Positions 11,091-23,820 are shown, counted from the first letter of the stretch. The stretch is DNA of 64,000 bases from Vanilla planifolia (GCA_023846275.1 JAIUJO010000164.1:682001-746000); one strand, 5' to 3'. Translations and numbers: made by a program. Notes: generated by a model not told the origin, from the sequence alone.

Positions 11091-14000
11091 TGTTGCCTAT
11101 GGAGAAATCATCATCTTAGCTTATCATAATGATTGCCCTATTGAGGCATGCCATAGTTATAACATGAGCATTATTGTTGGCCAGTGTTCCTCCATCAAAC
11201 ATGACTTGAAACATTAACCAAGGAGTCCAAAAAGCTTGCATGTCCATGAGTGAGTGAGCCTAAAATGTGCTAGAAAGTTCATTGTTGGATCCTCATTTAA
11301 GGGATGAACAACTAACTGACCAAGATTTTTTATGAAGGGTTTGAGTGAGAGCACATTTATTAGCTTCTGAAAGATGGCGAACTATGCTAAAGTGAGGCAA
11401 AGACAAAGGAAGCTCTAGTGGAGTTGTGTAGTGATACTAACATACAAATTATTTATCTACATTAGGAATATGTTAAAAAGACCAATCAAACTATCTAGTA
11501 GTTGGTTCCCTTCAAAGTCTTCCTCAAGTTTGTTGGACCCACAATTGGGGTTTTATTAATTAAAAACAAGGAATCTTGGCTTTCATGTGGGCTATTTTTT
11601 GTATGTATAACAGATTCTCTGGGATGAATTGAAAGTTGGGTTATAATATTCAACTGTTTATAAACCTACAGTTTATAAAGGATGTTAGCATATTAAGACA
11701 ACAAGATAGTGGTCATGGAAGATGAATTCTACAAAGGAGTGTGTAACAACTCACCTACCAAATCAACTACCCCCAAAAAAGAATGATGTTTATTTGTACA
11801 TCCCACACTTTGTCAACGATGCAATGCAATGTGTCAGCAAGTAGAAAGGTGCATTGGACAATGCAAACCACATGGAGCAAGTTTATATGGAGTATCTAAT
11901 AGTGAGATCTTTATGATAAAAGCAACTATTGTAATGTGAAGTTGAAGGATACAAGGAGGAAAGTTTCCATGGGAATGGCATTCGCAAATGAGTGAGTTGA
12001 TCTTAGCAATTCTTGATAAGAAGAACACTGCAACGATTAATGTAAAAAACACGGGCAAGCCTATGTGGAGCATCCACTAGTGTCATATTGGTGGTAGAAG
12101 AAAATATTATAAGGTGAAAGTTTAAGGCCAAAAGGGGGAAAGGTTCCATGTAAACAACACTTCCACATGGTTTGGCCAATCTTAAGTGATGGGGGAATCT
12201 TGTCAGAGTGTCATTAGGCATACGCATCAAAAAAGAGTCGAGTAAAACAAAATCTAAAGATAGTATGTAGTCATTAATAGCAATGTAAATTTGTCCAAAG
12301 ATGTTGGTGGGATCCTCAGGAAGAGTTATCTTTTCTTATTAGAAGTCATATGACCCTACAATTAGCTCGGTTGAAGGTAGGGCCAAGTAGTTGGAAAGTA
12401 TCAGATGTTACGTGGTGCCAGATCTACCACTAGTTACCCTTAATAATCCAAATGTAATATGCATTTCATGCTCTTTCATATCATGATAGCATTAAGACTT
12501 CAAGGTGAACACCTTCTGGTTGATAGAGCATTATAGTCATGGGAAGTCCACAATTTGGATTGATAACTTCATGAGAATGATTGGCTCTGAAGGTTATGCA
12601 AAATGTTCCTATTTCCAAGCCCTTCAGTTGTCAATGCACAACTTGAGCTACTTATGTAGTGAAGATGGGTAGACTTGCATTGCTTGGTAGACCAATTGGG
12701 ACTTACCCATGTGAGAGCCCTATTCAAGTATCAAACAATCAACTAGAAATTTTCATGGATATGAGGGATCCACCTATTTAAGTAAAACAAAGTATATTAA
12801 TGGTTTTTGAGGATGCTCACATAATGCAATTTTTACCAAGGCTCTAAATGTCAAAGTGAAGGAATTAAACCAAGCATGAGTAAAATGATGAGAGCAAGTA
12901 TAACTCTCTTAAGGAAGTCAAATGTCTTATCATTTAATAAGTGAAGCAAATGAATGAATTAATAGATTCTTGCAGACCTTCTCTATTCACTAATAAAACC
13001 ACAACTAAGGGAATGGGCATTGTAGAATCAGTAGGGAATGAAAGTTGTGGCTTTGCACCCAAAAGGCACATGACCATTAGCCCACTTATAGCCATAGAAA
13101 GTTGGATGGCATATGAATTATAATAATTTTTTGTTTGGTATGAATGATTAGTAGAACCCCATACAAATGACTCAAATTTCCAATGAAACATTACAAGTGT
13201 CGAAGATCCCTTCTTACCATAATATACAGAGATCTAACCATATGAGATAGTGGATTCTTCACCTCAATGATGTAAACATCTTAAATGTTTCAAAACACCT
13301 CTTGCTCACATGCTTGCTATCTCGACTTGCTCTACTGATTGCAACAGTTACTATGGTACTTATTGTGATACTTATTGTGGTACTTCACTCGATATTAGTG
13401 TGGTACTTTGTATAGTATTTTGCAATTTGCATCAAAACCCTTGGAGGCTTGCCTAGGTTGAAGGTTGAAATGGCTCACATTGCCCATTATGGAAGTTGCA
13501 CGATGCAATATAGAAGATGTAGCACTTTGAATTTTCTAAAAATTATCACAACCATTAACATGCAATAAAATGTTGAAGTAGATTCGTCCCTACATTTAAA
13601 AATTTTGCTTTCTTTCTCATATCCAATATTAATTTCGTAGCTATTGTGGTTCTATGTTCTTGGGAAAAGTGTCACTTTTTTTACCCTATTCATTACTTGT
13701 GATTATTTGGGCATATCTACAAAGCCACATTATTAAGAGACTTGCCACATCCTTAACAGAATTATTGTAATATGCAATCCACAAGGAGCATTGTACAATG
13801 CAATGTGGCCTGTGGTTAAGATGAAGTTGATCGATGTGTTATGCACTAAGGTTTGTGTAGGTTGGGCTTCAGTCCTAGTACCTCAATGCAATGCACTATG
13901 TTATGTCACTTTGCGACGAACTACGTGCATGATTTGTTGGACCAACAAATTGTAACTTTATTTGGGCTTTTTAATGTTGCCGACTACTTGAATGGTCATT

Positions 14001-14100
14001 AGGAGACATGCATTCTCCCATGAGAAAAATGTTGTAATATTCAATCCATAAGGGCAATTCTAGCTTCACAAGTTAAACATCATCTTCCTAATAGCAATTC
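11091..14100. repeat. Family B repeat, copy B2
   Basis: Aligns by eye with the left and middle of the longer copy at 45.29-52.59 kb: 11,100-11,240 with 45,880-46,030; 11,250-11,580 with 46,020-46,360; 12,560-13,120 with 47,260-48,600; and 13,560-14,075 with 49,040-49,800. The segment 13,739-14,075 carries about one and a half units of the tandem array seen in full in copy B3 (two GACTTGCC-like cores 266 bp apart, at 13,739 and 14,005). Short open frames at 11,834-12,230 contain an internal repeat but show no known domain. The origin of the family is unknown. Confidence 0.5.
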
Positions 14101-15059
14101 AACATTCCTTTATGAGCAACCCCAAAACCAATCTCCATTCATAGCTATATAAATATTTTTATAAAATTTAATAGCACCACCATATGATGCTACTTCTTGA
14201 AGCCCACAGATCATAGATTTCAATTCACCCCAATCATAGTGGATCAATATATACAACCTCCTTTAAAGAATACTACTTTCCTTAGTAATTAGTTTTCTAA
14301 AACTCCCAAGGCATGTTGGACTTTCTACATAAAACCACTATATCATATGATTTCTCACTCTAGCCTAAAAAAATGTAACATCAAAGATTGTTCACACTCA
14401 CTAATGTTGTTTGAAATTATCCCATGCTACTAGTGAAATAGGGATTTGGAAAGCTAATTTTAATAAAAAACATTACACAAATATTCATGGATTTAGATTC
14501 TGTGACTTATAGGCCCCTTTGAAACAACACAAATGTAGCATAATCGAAAACCTTTTTTGGCTTCCAACTTCAACAAAAATACCCTTTATCCACATTAAGT
14601 TAGAACTATGGGTAATCAAAAATCTTATTTTAAAGTATTCCTAATAACATTAAAACAATATGGATATCCTCTAAATCTTTTTTAGAGGTGATGTGTATTG
14701 CCTTACCTGATCCTATTTTGACTTATCATGTTAGCCTTTTTTTGTTTTTCAATTTTCCAAGTTTCCTAAGTGTTCCACCTCTTAGTATTCATTTTTTTTT
14801 TCATTATGTTGCTAGAAGTCATTCCATTACGCTTTCTCCCTTTTTCAAGCTCCTAGCTTAACCATTAAATTGGAGGAACTTGAAGTGCTTGAGAGAATTG
14901 CCATCCTCTTCAAATTCTATAACCAAGTATATGCATAATAGACGAGGCCTTCCTCTACTTTCCTATTTCTTGGTGGACTACAATTTTGTTAATTTGTAAA
15001 ACGGACCTCTCCCTAACAATACTACATTGATACACATTGCACCATATGTTTTCCTTTAA
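14101..15059 (-). other. Unassigned decayed sequence, possibly LINE ORF1-like
   Basis: No clear match to a named LINE block. The minus strand gives several broken stretches that read more protein-like than the plus strand, but none has a diagnostic motif. It lies where the 5' part of the unit containing L1 and B2 would be expected, directly left of the L2 3' end. No host gene is visible. Confidence 0.3.
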
Positions 15060-15153
15060 ATTTTCACCTCTTTGATAATGAAATGGCCAAATCCTAGATC
15101 ATACTATTCTTATAGAGGTTCAATCATAAACTATGGAAAAAAGAAAATGCTAT

Positions 15154-15158
15154 AGTAG
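15154..15158. repeat. Target-site duplication, left copy (LTR1)
   Basis: AGTAG immediately before the TG of LTR1, identical to 18,103-18,107. Five bases is the size made by most plant LTR-retrotransposon integrases. L5 keeps the matching uninterrupted sequence near 52,650-52,690 (GATGTTAAAGTAGTTTGGGA), which shows what the target looked like before insertion. Confidence 0.92.
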
Positions 15159-15610
15159 TGTTATGCCCGGTAAAATATTATAGGTTTAATCTTCAATAAT
15201 TCGAATTGGCTGGGATGATTTCAGATCGACAGTAGGTTGAGCCAGGAGCTCAATTGGAGGCTATTGGAATTTCTGAAATTTTCTGGGGATTTTTCGGAGC
15301 ACCGAGGAATTTTTAAGTAATTTTCCCTGTTTAATTGGATTTTTGGAAATTCGAAAATCTATTTAAATCGGTCCATTAAACCGGAAATTGGTTTTTACCG
15401 CGCATGAACCGGACCGGAGCGGTTCAGCGAAGGCGGGGGTGGTTCGCCGAGTGCGTTTGCGCGTGCGTTTGGATAAGCCACGGATAAGCGGATCGGACGG
15501 ACGAGATCAGCGGTGGAGATTAACCGGTTGATCGGGGTTAAGCGGCGTTATTAGAAGGTCAACCGGCACTTAATGGGTTCTTAACGGGTTAATACCGGTT
15601 TAAAGCGGGG

Positions 15611-15617
15611 TATTTAA
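15611..15617 (+). promoter_or_regulatory. Possible TATA-like box of LTR1
   Basis: TATTTAA about 450 bp into the LTR, followed some 30 bp later by GC-rich sequence with a TTAGGGTTTCG stretch of the kind often seen at plant LTR transcript starts. Placement fits a U3 promoter, but the motif is short and the transcript start is inferred. Confidence 0.3.
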
Positions 15618-16950
15618 CCCGAACTGTTCGACTGTTAGCGTTAGGGTTTCGAACGGCCGGAGACGAAGCTTTCGCGGCGAACGGCGATATTTTCCGGCAG
15701 CCTTTCAAGGGGCTTTTTGTACCTGGAGGTTCGCGGGACCGAGGAGAATCGATTGGTACCGGTTTCGTTCGGCGAGGAGCAGCGGTTGGTCGCGTGCGAG
15801 CTTCACCGTCGCCGGAGAAGAAAGGTAGGAAATTTCAGTTTAAATTAGTTAAATTGGCAAATTAAAAATATGGATTATTTTGCAATTAGCTACCGAAGCA
15901 TGCGAATTGTGGTTTTTGAAATTTATTAATGCAAATTATTGATTTTAGCATTTTAGGGTTTTCGAAAAAATTACACCCGCCGAATTTGGAAATTTTACCG
16001 AGCAATTGTTGATTCGATTATGTGCTTAATCATGTTAAGATAGTATCAAATGCTGAAATTTGTTTAATTTCATAGAATTGTTAAAATGAGGATTGGATGA
16101 AACTTCGGCGGAAATTTTGATTTGAATCTTAGAAATTAGTGACATTATTGACAAATTAGGATAGTACGAACATCGGATTTTACTTCTCTTTGATCTCGGT
16201 CGCCGGAAATGGACGGGGAAAACGAAATTTTCCGGAGGAATCGTCGGCTAGGGTTTCGCGGGCGCCGGGCGGAGGAAGGAGATGGATTAGATTAATTTCG
16301 GTTTAGTTAATTAAGTAATTGTAATTATTCAATATTTATTAATAATTAAATGCTAAACGTCGGCTGGAAATTGGATTAAATATTCGGCCGGTGGGTCCTC
16401 GATTCAGCGGGATTCAGGCGAACGAACGGGCGGAGGAAAAGATTTAATTCGGAAATTAATCCGAATTTTCGGGAAATATATGGAATTTAAAATTTAATTT
16501 CGGAAATTAATCCGAATTTTTGGAAAAAGGATATATGTGGAATTTAAATTTTATTCGGAAATTTATTCCGAATTTCGGAAAATGGATAAAGGGCAGAAAT
16601 TGAAATTGGAATTTAAAAATTTCCTGAAGCGAGAAAAAGGTGCTTTTTGGAAATCACGTAGCCAAGTTGAAATTGACTGTTGGAAATTATCCATAAATTC
16701 AGTGCAGCTAGATTAGTTGGAAGGAAGTGTGACATTTGGGTAAGTGCTACCAGAATAGTCAGAATTTTGGTACAGTTTGTGTTGCTTGGATGGCAATGGC
16801 ATGGTTTGAGTCAGTTTACTCAGTGTTGGCATATTTCACGGATTGGCATATTGGACCGGACTACTATAGACCCTATATGATGTTTTAGGGTAGTTGTGGT
16901 AGGTAACTGTGCGGTTCAAACTTAGCTTCCACAGTGTACATGTGACTGGT

Positions 16951-17240
16951 AGGCGCCATGCGTGTTTCGAGTGGGCGAATCCCACTGGCATGCTACCTGG
17001 AACCCCAGGCTAGGTTGTGATGCTTGTTTCGAGTGGGCGAATCCCACTGGCATGCTTTGCCTAGGCGCCATGCGTGTTTCGAGTGGGCGAATCCCACTGG
17101 CATGCTATATAGACGCTGAGGTGTCGGGTGCTAGGCGTTATGATGCGTGTTTCGAGATGGGCAATCCCACTGGCATGCTTTCCCTAAGCACCGTGCATGT
17201 TTCGAGATGGGCGATCCCACTGGCATGCTACCTGGAAGCC
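16951..17240 (+). repeat. Five-copy hairpin-forming repeat inside LTR1
   Basis: Five copies of a unit of about 34 bp with core TGTTTCGAG, then GGGCGAATCCCACTGGCATGCT or a variant. Cores start at 16,963, 17,025, 17,075, 17,148 and 17,198, spaced 62, 50, 73 and 50 bp. The first three contain GTGGG-CGAAT-CCCAC, a perfect 5-bp stem with a 5-base loop; the last two have ATGGG and keep only a 4-bp stem. Every copy ends with the palindrome GCATGC. The alternating spacing suggests growth by dimer duplication. Confidence 0.9.
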
Positions 17241-18036
17241 CAGAGGAGAGCTACTCTGGTGTGACTGGGGTGACTGTGGTTGGTCGGAGTCTGGGACTGA
17301 GAGTGCCTTTCCACCCTACATTGTTATGCTGTATTCCTATACTTTTGCTATTATCCTTCTCTTGCATGTGAGTTTTTACTAGCTGTCTTTCCTACTGGGC
17401 GTAGCTCATTCCTTTTTATCTATATTTTTCCAGTGGCTCGGCAGACTTGACGCCACCCAGTTTTAGGTGGGATCGTGATCAGTAGGCTAGTGGAGGAGAT
17501 CTGATCTGTGATTATCCGAGACATTCTGGTTAGTTGATTGTTGCTGTTGGATGTATTCAGTGAGACTGTTATTTTTATGTCTTGTATTATGTGAGAGTAA
17601 TTCTGACTTATGTATCTAGTTGGATGATATTGTATTTGTTGGACTTGGATCTTATTCTTGTGATGTAGTTTCCATTCACTGTTTTACTTTATTATCTTGA
17701 TGGTATAGTGTGTGGAGTGCCATATTTTATCTAAGGATGTTATGTATTTTATTTTTGATGGTGAGGTCATTACATGACTATGGAACTTAACATTGGGGGT
17801 TCAGACTTCTATTAGACCGGTTCTCCTATCGGTATGGGTTAGGAGTGTTGGGTCTAGTAGGAGTAACATTGCGCGAGTCGATCTGTTAATTCAGGAGTCA
17901 TGAACCTGATTTGACGGTGTACCCGGGAGATGGGATCCACATTGTTAAGGAAAGTAGGTGTGTAATGATGTGTTATATCCTATGTTTTTCGTAGGCTACT
18001 CAGGTCGGTATGGGACGATCTGAGCTGTCTATATGC

Positions 18037-18055
18037 AAAAAAAAAAAAAAAAAAA
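18037..18055 (+). repeat. A19 homopolymer near the 3' end of LTR1
   Basis: Nineteen consecutive A residues, 47 bases before the LTR end. Because it lies inside the LTR it is a simple-sequence tract and not a retroposed poly(A) tail. Confidence 0.9.
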
Positions 18056-18102
18056 GAATTTTTATGCCAAAAAATCAGCCTAAAAAAAAATGGGGTGTAA
18101 CA

Positions 18103-18107
18103 AGTAG
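18103..18107. repeat. Target-site duplication, right copy (LTR1)
   Basis: AGTAG directly after the terminal CA of LTR1, identical to the left copy at 15,154-15,158. The sequence beyond it continues the same LINE 3' region as the left flank. Confidence 0.92.
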
Positions 18108-18289
18108 TTTGGGACCAGCATTCTAAAATCCCATACAAAATAAAATAAAGAGTTCCATGAACACCCCATTCCACTAAAAAATTTCCTTTATAGATTCATG
18201 TGCGATAGTTTGAATGACTCCAAACCCAACATAATGGTAATTGCACCATGATATGTTCTCCTTTTCATTGTAGATGCAAGAAGCCGATT

Positions 18290-18440
18290 CACATTAATAG
18301 TGGTTGTTGTGGGATCTAATTAATCTCTCCTTTTTTAATATAATGAAATAACATTCTAAGGATTTCTATAGCTTTGATAATAGTAATAATTTCCATGAAA
18401 AAAAGTAAACTTGAAATCCACATTCTACTAGAAATAATCA
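18290..18440 (-). pseudogene. RNase H relic of LINE L2
   Basis: The minus strand reads FFMEIITIIKAIEILRML, the RNase H helix block with the Glu retained, equivalent to the blocks in the other copies. The conserved tail after RNase H continues leftwards into 18,108-18,200 and was split by LTR1. Stops and frame changes make it non-functional. Confidence 0.6.
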
Positions 18441-19761
18441 TAGGCTTGCCAAAGTCATCCTAAATAACTATACCAATTCCATCATCTAGATTTTCTTATA
18501 TTACTATGTGGTAGTTGATCTTCACCCACCCAAATGGAAGAGCTGCTCAATAAGAGGCCACAAATAGACTTTGAAAGCCACTAGAACTCCCATTAAATGG
18601 TATTGGAAAAATCGAACATGAAGTCTCAAAAGAAGTAATAAAATGAATACCCCTTTGAAATGTAGCCTAATTAAGCACCTTGCTCATGTGTACTCACAAA
18701 TTTCTTGTAAACAAAGGATGATATAATGGTAAAGTAACAAATTTGATTGTCTGAGATGTAGTTGTATCATATATATTCACCATATTCTAATTAAGATGTT
18801 AATTTAATGAATTAAAATCTTTGCCATTTGCCTAGTGAAGCATGAAATTAGCATTTGGGAAATTCCCCGTCCCCAAAATTCCATTACCTTATAACAATCT
18901 CAAAAGCTATGTTGTACATCCCCTTTTGTCTTATAGTCCCAAGGCCAAAGAACTTGCATCTCAATACTGCTTACTCACAACTAAGGGTGAGTTGGAATCA
19001 AATTTAAAACTATTCTACAAATGAAAACACTAACTTGATGGTATAATTGCAATTTCCAAACCCTCATTACTTCATCTCTTGTTAATGTCTAGATTATAAA
19101 CATGATACTAAAAATGAATTTTTATTCCATACTTTTGTTCTCACTATATTTGAAGTAAAACCAATCTATATTAGAAAGAAAGCCATGCAAAATATCTAGC
19201 AAGAATGTGACTTTCTTACCCCCAGTAATCTGCTAAATCATTCAATTATCTAAGGTACCATAATATTAAGTAACACGCAAGTATCCAAAGCACCATACAA
19301 CATATACAAGTTATTGTCTATCACACAATACTTGAATCTGAATGCCTGAACCAATAGCTTATCATCGAGAGCCATAACCAACCTAAAATTTTTTGCAATC
19401 AATGTTAGACAAATTACAAAGTCCAAGACCTTTTCACATCTTCAAAAGAGTAAAAATGAATACCTTTTGAAATTAGAGGGTGAACTAAGTAAAACACAAG
19501 AATTACAGCAAGCACAAAGTTGATCTTGTCGACACACCCCACTATCGATAGAGGCTTAATCATCAATTTTATCATGTAATTTACAACTCAATCAATATAA
19601 ATTTGAAGTCTTTTTTTAAAATTTAGATGTCGTAATAATGCACCAAAATGTTTCAATTGAGTAGCTTTACTCATATTTAACATTCTTCTGTCATCTTCTA
19701 TCACTTACATTACATCTCATTTCTAAACAATGCTCTGAGGTTGCTAAGATTTGTCACCTAA

Positions 19762-20440
19762 CTAGATCGTTCCCCATACTGCTTCAAATTCTCTTGAATA
19801 ATCCTTTTGGTTAGCACAAGTTGTAAGTGTAAACATAAACATGTAATCACCATATGAATTGTGAGTAACCATTGGTAAGGGAGGGCCAATCCTAATCTTA
19901 ATCATGTGATCCTTCGCTACTTCATGCTTAATAAGACATGAAAGATACTTAGCATAATTGTGAAAAGATATGGTGAAACTGGACACCCATGCTTAACACC
20001 CATATAAACTACAATCCCCTGATGGTAGATCTCATTAAACATAATCCCAAATCTTGGTATAGTGATACAATCCTTAACCCAATCACACAAAAGATTTAAG
20101 AACTTTAAATGCTTTGCAATATCAAGCAATAGTTTCCAATTTATCTTATTGTATGACTAGTCCATGTTAAAATTTAATGGTGTGAGACCTACTTTAAAAA
20201 TAAATAAGTTTATATACATAGCCATCTCCTATGCCAAAAATATATTATGAGATATGACATGGTTAGGCCAAAAACAACCTCTTCCCTGGTAATAATATCA
20301 GGAAGCTCCAACTTTAGTCCACCCACTAAAATGTTAGTCACAACATTGTATATCACATTGCAAAGATTAATAGGTCTAAACTATTTAGGTTTAGAAGCAC
20401 CCTATAGTTTAGGAATTTGAATGTCCAGTATGTCTTTCCA
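19762..20440 (-). pseudogene. Reverse transcriptase relic of LINE L2
   Basis: At 19,917-20,129 a 70-codon frame holds GVKHGCPVSPYLFTIMLS, matching the G-x-x-Q-G-C-P-L-S-P-x-L-F block, preceded by a W-V-K-D-C-I segment. At about 20,280-20,380 the minus strand reads ICNVIYNVVTNILVGGLK, the first RT block, followed by a degenerate EE..F segment. The YxDD block is not legible. Frames change at least once between blocks. Confidence 0.8.
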
Positions 20441-21234
20441 CCTTTTGGGTGTAGAGTGATCTTTAAAGGATTGTTTAACAATAGTGATAATATCTACCTA
20501 GATAATATTCCAATATCCACGCACAAATTTTATAAAGTCGCCATCCATACCATGGGCTTTGATTCTTCTGATACACATAACAACATTTATGAACTCATCA
20601 TTTCTCATTTGAGTCATCAATTTTATTAGTTGTGTACTGTTAGTAGCTCTCAAAGCTTGGAAAAATATGAGAGGATTACTTTGCCCAGAACTATGCCACT
20701 TTTTATTAAAGAACTACGTACATATATCTTTAATCTCAGTTAGGGAAGCCACCAATCTCCTACTTTCAAATTTAAGGTTATGTAATAATTGCTTTTATGT
20801 TTAAAAGTAGTCACTACATGAATGAAAAGCATGTTCTAATCTTTGAGGTAAGATCAATGAATCTTGGCCCATTGCTACCACCATGCTTCTTCAAAAGCAC
20901 TATACTTGTTGTGAGAGAAAATATGTTGTGCTAAAAGATCATGTTCTTATCAAGTTAACCCCCTCTCATATTCCTTAAGTTGAACCTCCTTGATCTCCTA
21001 CTCAAACTGGTGAGCTACTTTAAGAATATTTATAAGTTCAACCACACTCCATTTCTTTGAAGTTGATGATGCTTTATGGAATTTAGTGGATAGACAATCC
21101 TTTGGGTTGCACATAATAATTCTACTTCAAGTTACCTACATAACATTCACTATATTTGGAAATCAGAGAAATAAGTTTTAAACAGGGTTCTCTGCTTAGT
21201 TTTATTCAAAGATAGTTGTTTAAACAAAATAAGC

Positions 21235-21560
21235 AAAGGTTGTACTCTAAAGTAGTATGAGGAAGATGGGTTACTAAAGTACTTGGATGCCCCTACATAT
21301 CATTAATATCATTTTAAAGTCTACCCAATCTTTCATATATACATGCACTGACCTCCTTTTTGTTAAACAAAATGAACTTATTATCAATAAATCCCAATTA
21401 AGTCACATCTAAATCATTCATGAAACTTGAGACTCATATTAAGCCTACCAACTATTAAATTATTTTCCTTCTTTCTTCTCACTATGTACTAGTACATTAA
21501 TATCTCCTACAATAACCAATGGTTCACCAAGCTTTGCATATTCTATAATTTGGTCCTAGA
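21235..21560 (-). pseudogene. Endonuclease relic of LINE L2
   Basis: The minus strand at about 21,480-21,540 reads GEPLVIVGDINVLVHSEKK, the core of the LINE apurinic-type endonuclease (pattern P-x-x-V-x-G-D-F-N...E-K). Nearer the C-terminus, about 21,235-21,300 reads VTHLPHTTLEYN, the degraded H-L-P-R-x-x-S-D-H block. This enzyme nicks target DNA to prime reverse transcription; this copy is dead. Confidence 0.75.
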
Positions 21561-21964
21561 GTACTTGATAAAAAAAATTTACTTTACCAAAAATTGTAAG
21601 TTGCTAACAAGATTGCACCACTCTAATAATTCAAATGCCATATTGTAAATGCAGTCATATATTGTTAGCTAAAAAAAACTTATATTTGCATAAAATCCAC
21701 ACTTCTACAGCACTCCTAACCATGTAATGTCTACATTTTAGATGGTATGAGCTATCATAATAGCACGAGGGCCTCAAATACAAGTAGTAGCAAAGCATCT
21801 CACTATTATTTGTGATTGAACAAATATTCCAGCTCCCATTTGAGATTGTCATTCTATAGACATCCTATGCTTCCTTAATAATAATGTACCAATTATATGT
21901 AATCGAAGAAGCCCTTGCCCATGTAAAAATTTTCTCCAAGCATTTCATTTGCAATCAAATAAAT

Positions 21965-22802
21965 TACTTCTCAAATATAGCACACCATTGCCCTTAATTT
22001 GCCCCTACTATAATAAAATGATGTATACGAGCTTCTTAGATGCATAACTAATCTTCTAATGACTAAACATATATAGCTTCTAGTTCTTCTGATATCTCTA
22101 AGGATTCTACATAGCAAATATCTCCATTAATTAAAAATCCTCTTCATTTTCATTTTGAGACCTTTCTCTACTACAAAGACTTGAGAAATTAGTGTTTCAA
22201 TTAAACACCATAACTTGACCAAACTTCATGCTACTTATTGTCATCTTATTATTATAGCCAAGCATGGACCTTATCCAACTAGATCATCTCCATAAAATTA
22301 ATTGAAAACCTCCAGTTCTTATGCTGAGTGAACTCCATGTAATTAGTAGCAATATAGCAAATTGAAATTCTATGGTTACAACCCGAGAATGAAGGTTCAA
22401 TCTTCTAGCCATTATTTCAATTAAAGGAAAAGTACCAACTTTCCTTTAAGGTCGTTCTTCAGAAGACATCCTTCTCTACTTAGAAATAAAGTATCAATTC
22501 TTGGTAACTAAAACAACTCTCACCCATATAAGAGTTCTATCTAAGTGATTCCATGACCATATAGATAAGATGTTTCTCAAAAATAGTACACAGTCATTTA
22601 AGATGCATAGCCAATCTCTCAATGTCTAATTATTTATATCTTGCTCTACTTTTAATTCCTTTAGGAATTTTGCACATAATACATTTCTAAAAATTTCATA
22701 TCCTCTTTATTACCAATTTGATACCTTCCTTTATTATAAACATTGAGAAAATTGTAATCCTATTAATCAACATATCCATACCAAACATAACATTGTTTCT
22801 TC
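21965..22802 (-). repeat. Tandem duplication of about 604 bp within L2 (interrupted by LTR2)
   Basis: The segment starting TTCTCAAATATAGCACACC near 21,968 is repeated in diverged form from about 22,572 (TTTCTCAAAAATAGTACACA). Both run on through matching phrases about small Arg/Ser-rich frames and an AT-rich stretch. The second copy continues across LTR2 into 24,668-24,900, where it matches 22,245-22,400. Similar single copies lie at 31,700-32,100, 41,520-41,760 and 61,440-61,700, so this is the inter-ORF/endonuclease N-terminal part of the LINE, duplicated here. Confidence 0.6.
22798..22802. repeat. Target-site duplication, left copy (LTR2)
   Basis: TCTTC directly before TGTTACACCC, identical to 24,668-24,672. 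Joining the flanks without the LTR gives a sequence that aligns with 31,865-31,910 (GTAACATTACTTCTCACCAC), an uninterrupted relative. Confidence 0.8.
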
Positions 22803-23435
22803 TGTTACACCCTTGTGTTTTATGAGTCAAGCATAAATGTGTATATTTTATTTGGGCTTGATTTTAAGTAAAATTGTTAATAATTAATTAAATCAAGCAA
22901 TGTATCTTAGATGTCTAAATAATGGTCTCTAAGAGCCTTGAGGTCATGGTATACTTCAAGAAAATTTGAGACATGCACAAGATTTTTTATACTTGAATTT
23001 CTTTTTATTTTTCTTGAATTTAATATGTCTAAACTTTGAGATTATGAGACACACTAGTAGTATTAATATTTAAAAATATTTTAAATTTATTTAATACTGA
23101 ATTTTGATTTTTGGGCCAAGCATATTTGACAAAATGTATAGACATTGGTATTTGATTTTTTAATATTATTTTGGAATTGTTTTTCATGAATTTCTTTTCA
23201 AAGCTATTTAAATAACATATAATAATATAAGAATATAAAATTATTTTTATACACTTATATTCAAATTTTTGGCACAAAAATTCGTCAAAAATACAATAAA
23301 ACAGCTGAAGTCTCGGGAAAATGCACTGTAGCAATGGGCGGGTCGACCCGGCGCGAAAACAGCCCATCCAGGTCTTTTAGAAATTAAAAATTTAATCTAA
23401 AAATAAAAATTTGGTTGACCCGAAAAGGCCGAACC

Positions 23436-23536
23436 AAGCCCGCCGAGAGGAGCTCGGCTAGCGCTGGTCAACGGTCAAATCCACAGTGCCTGGCTAAGCC
23501 AAGCCCGCCCAAAGCCCGCCGAGAGGAGCTCGGCTA
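23436..23536 (+). repeat. Direct repeat pair within LTR2
   Basis: A 25-base segment with core CCCGCCGAGAGGAGCTCGG occurs at 23,436-23,460 and again at 23,512-23,536, 76 bp apart, with further similar GGTCAA and GGCTAAG phrases between and after. It lies upstream of the TATA-like box, where U3 enhancer repeats are common. Confidence 0.85.
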
Positions 23537-23820
23537 GGTCAAACTGCAGCGCGATCAACGGTCAATGAACAATGCTTGGCTAAGTCAACCCAAACCAGGT
23601 GATCAAGTCCTGGTCAAGGAAGGGGGGAGCCAGCCCCACAAAGGCTCGAAAGCTATAGGGCGCAAATTCTTTATAAAGCAATGCGCCAATTTCATTTCTG
23701 CAGTGTGGGACTAAAAATCCCACCTTATAACTTCGGCAGGATCCAAAGGCGCAGATCAAGCCCGCCTAGATCCAACGGGCGAGAATTGTTTCGAACGGCT
23801 GTTTCGCAAGGTTAATCTGT

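Larger units (their letters stand above)
15159..18102 (+). mobile_element. Solo LTR1, about 2.9 kb, Ty3-type candidate
   Basis: Begins TGTTATGCCCGG and ends GGGGTGTAACA, so the ends are TG...CA with a near-perfect inverted repeat, and it is flanked by identical AGTAG duplications. No internal gag-pol region, primer-binding site or second LTR follows, so it is a solo LTR left by recombination between two LTRs. The body is GC-richer than its surroundings and keeps many CG dinucleotides, so it is much younger than the LINE it sits in. A length near 3 kb with complex internal repeats suits large-LTR Ty3 chromoviruses such as the Tekay/Del group, but without coding sequence this is inference, as is the plus orientation. 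The open frames at 16,680-17,382 are not genes. Confidence 0.92.

Noticed and set aside
16951..17240. Regularly spaced repeats resembling a CRISPR array
   Set aside because: Spacing is irregular (50-73 bp), units vary, and the array sits within a plant LTR with target duplications.
16962..17382. Three overlapping open frames with repeated H-W-H-A and P-T-G-M peptides
   Set aside because: They are translations in different frames of the five-copy repeat inside LTR1; the repetition is at the DNA level.
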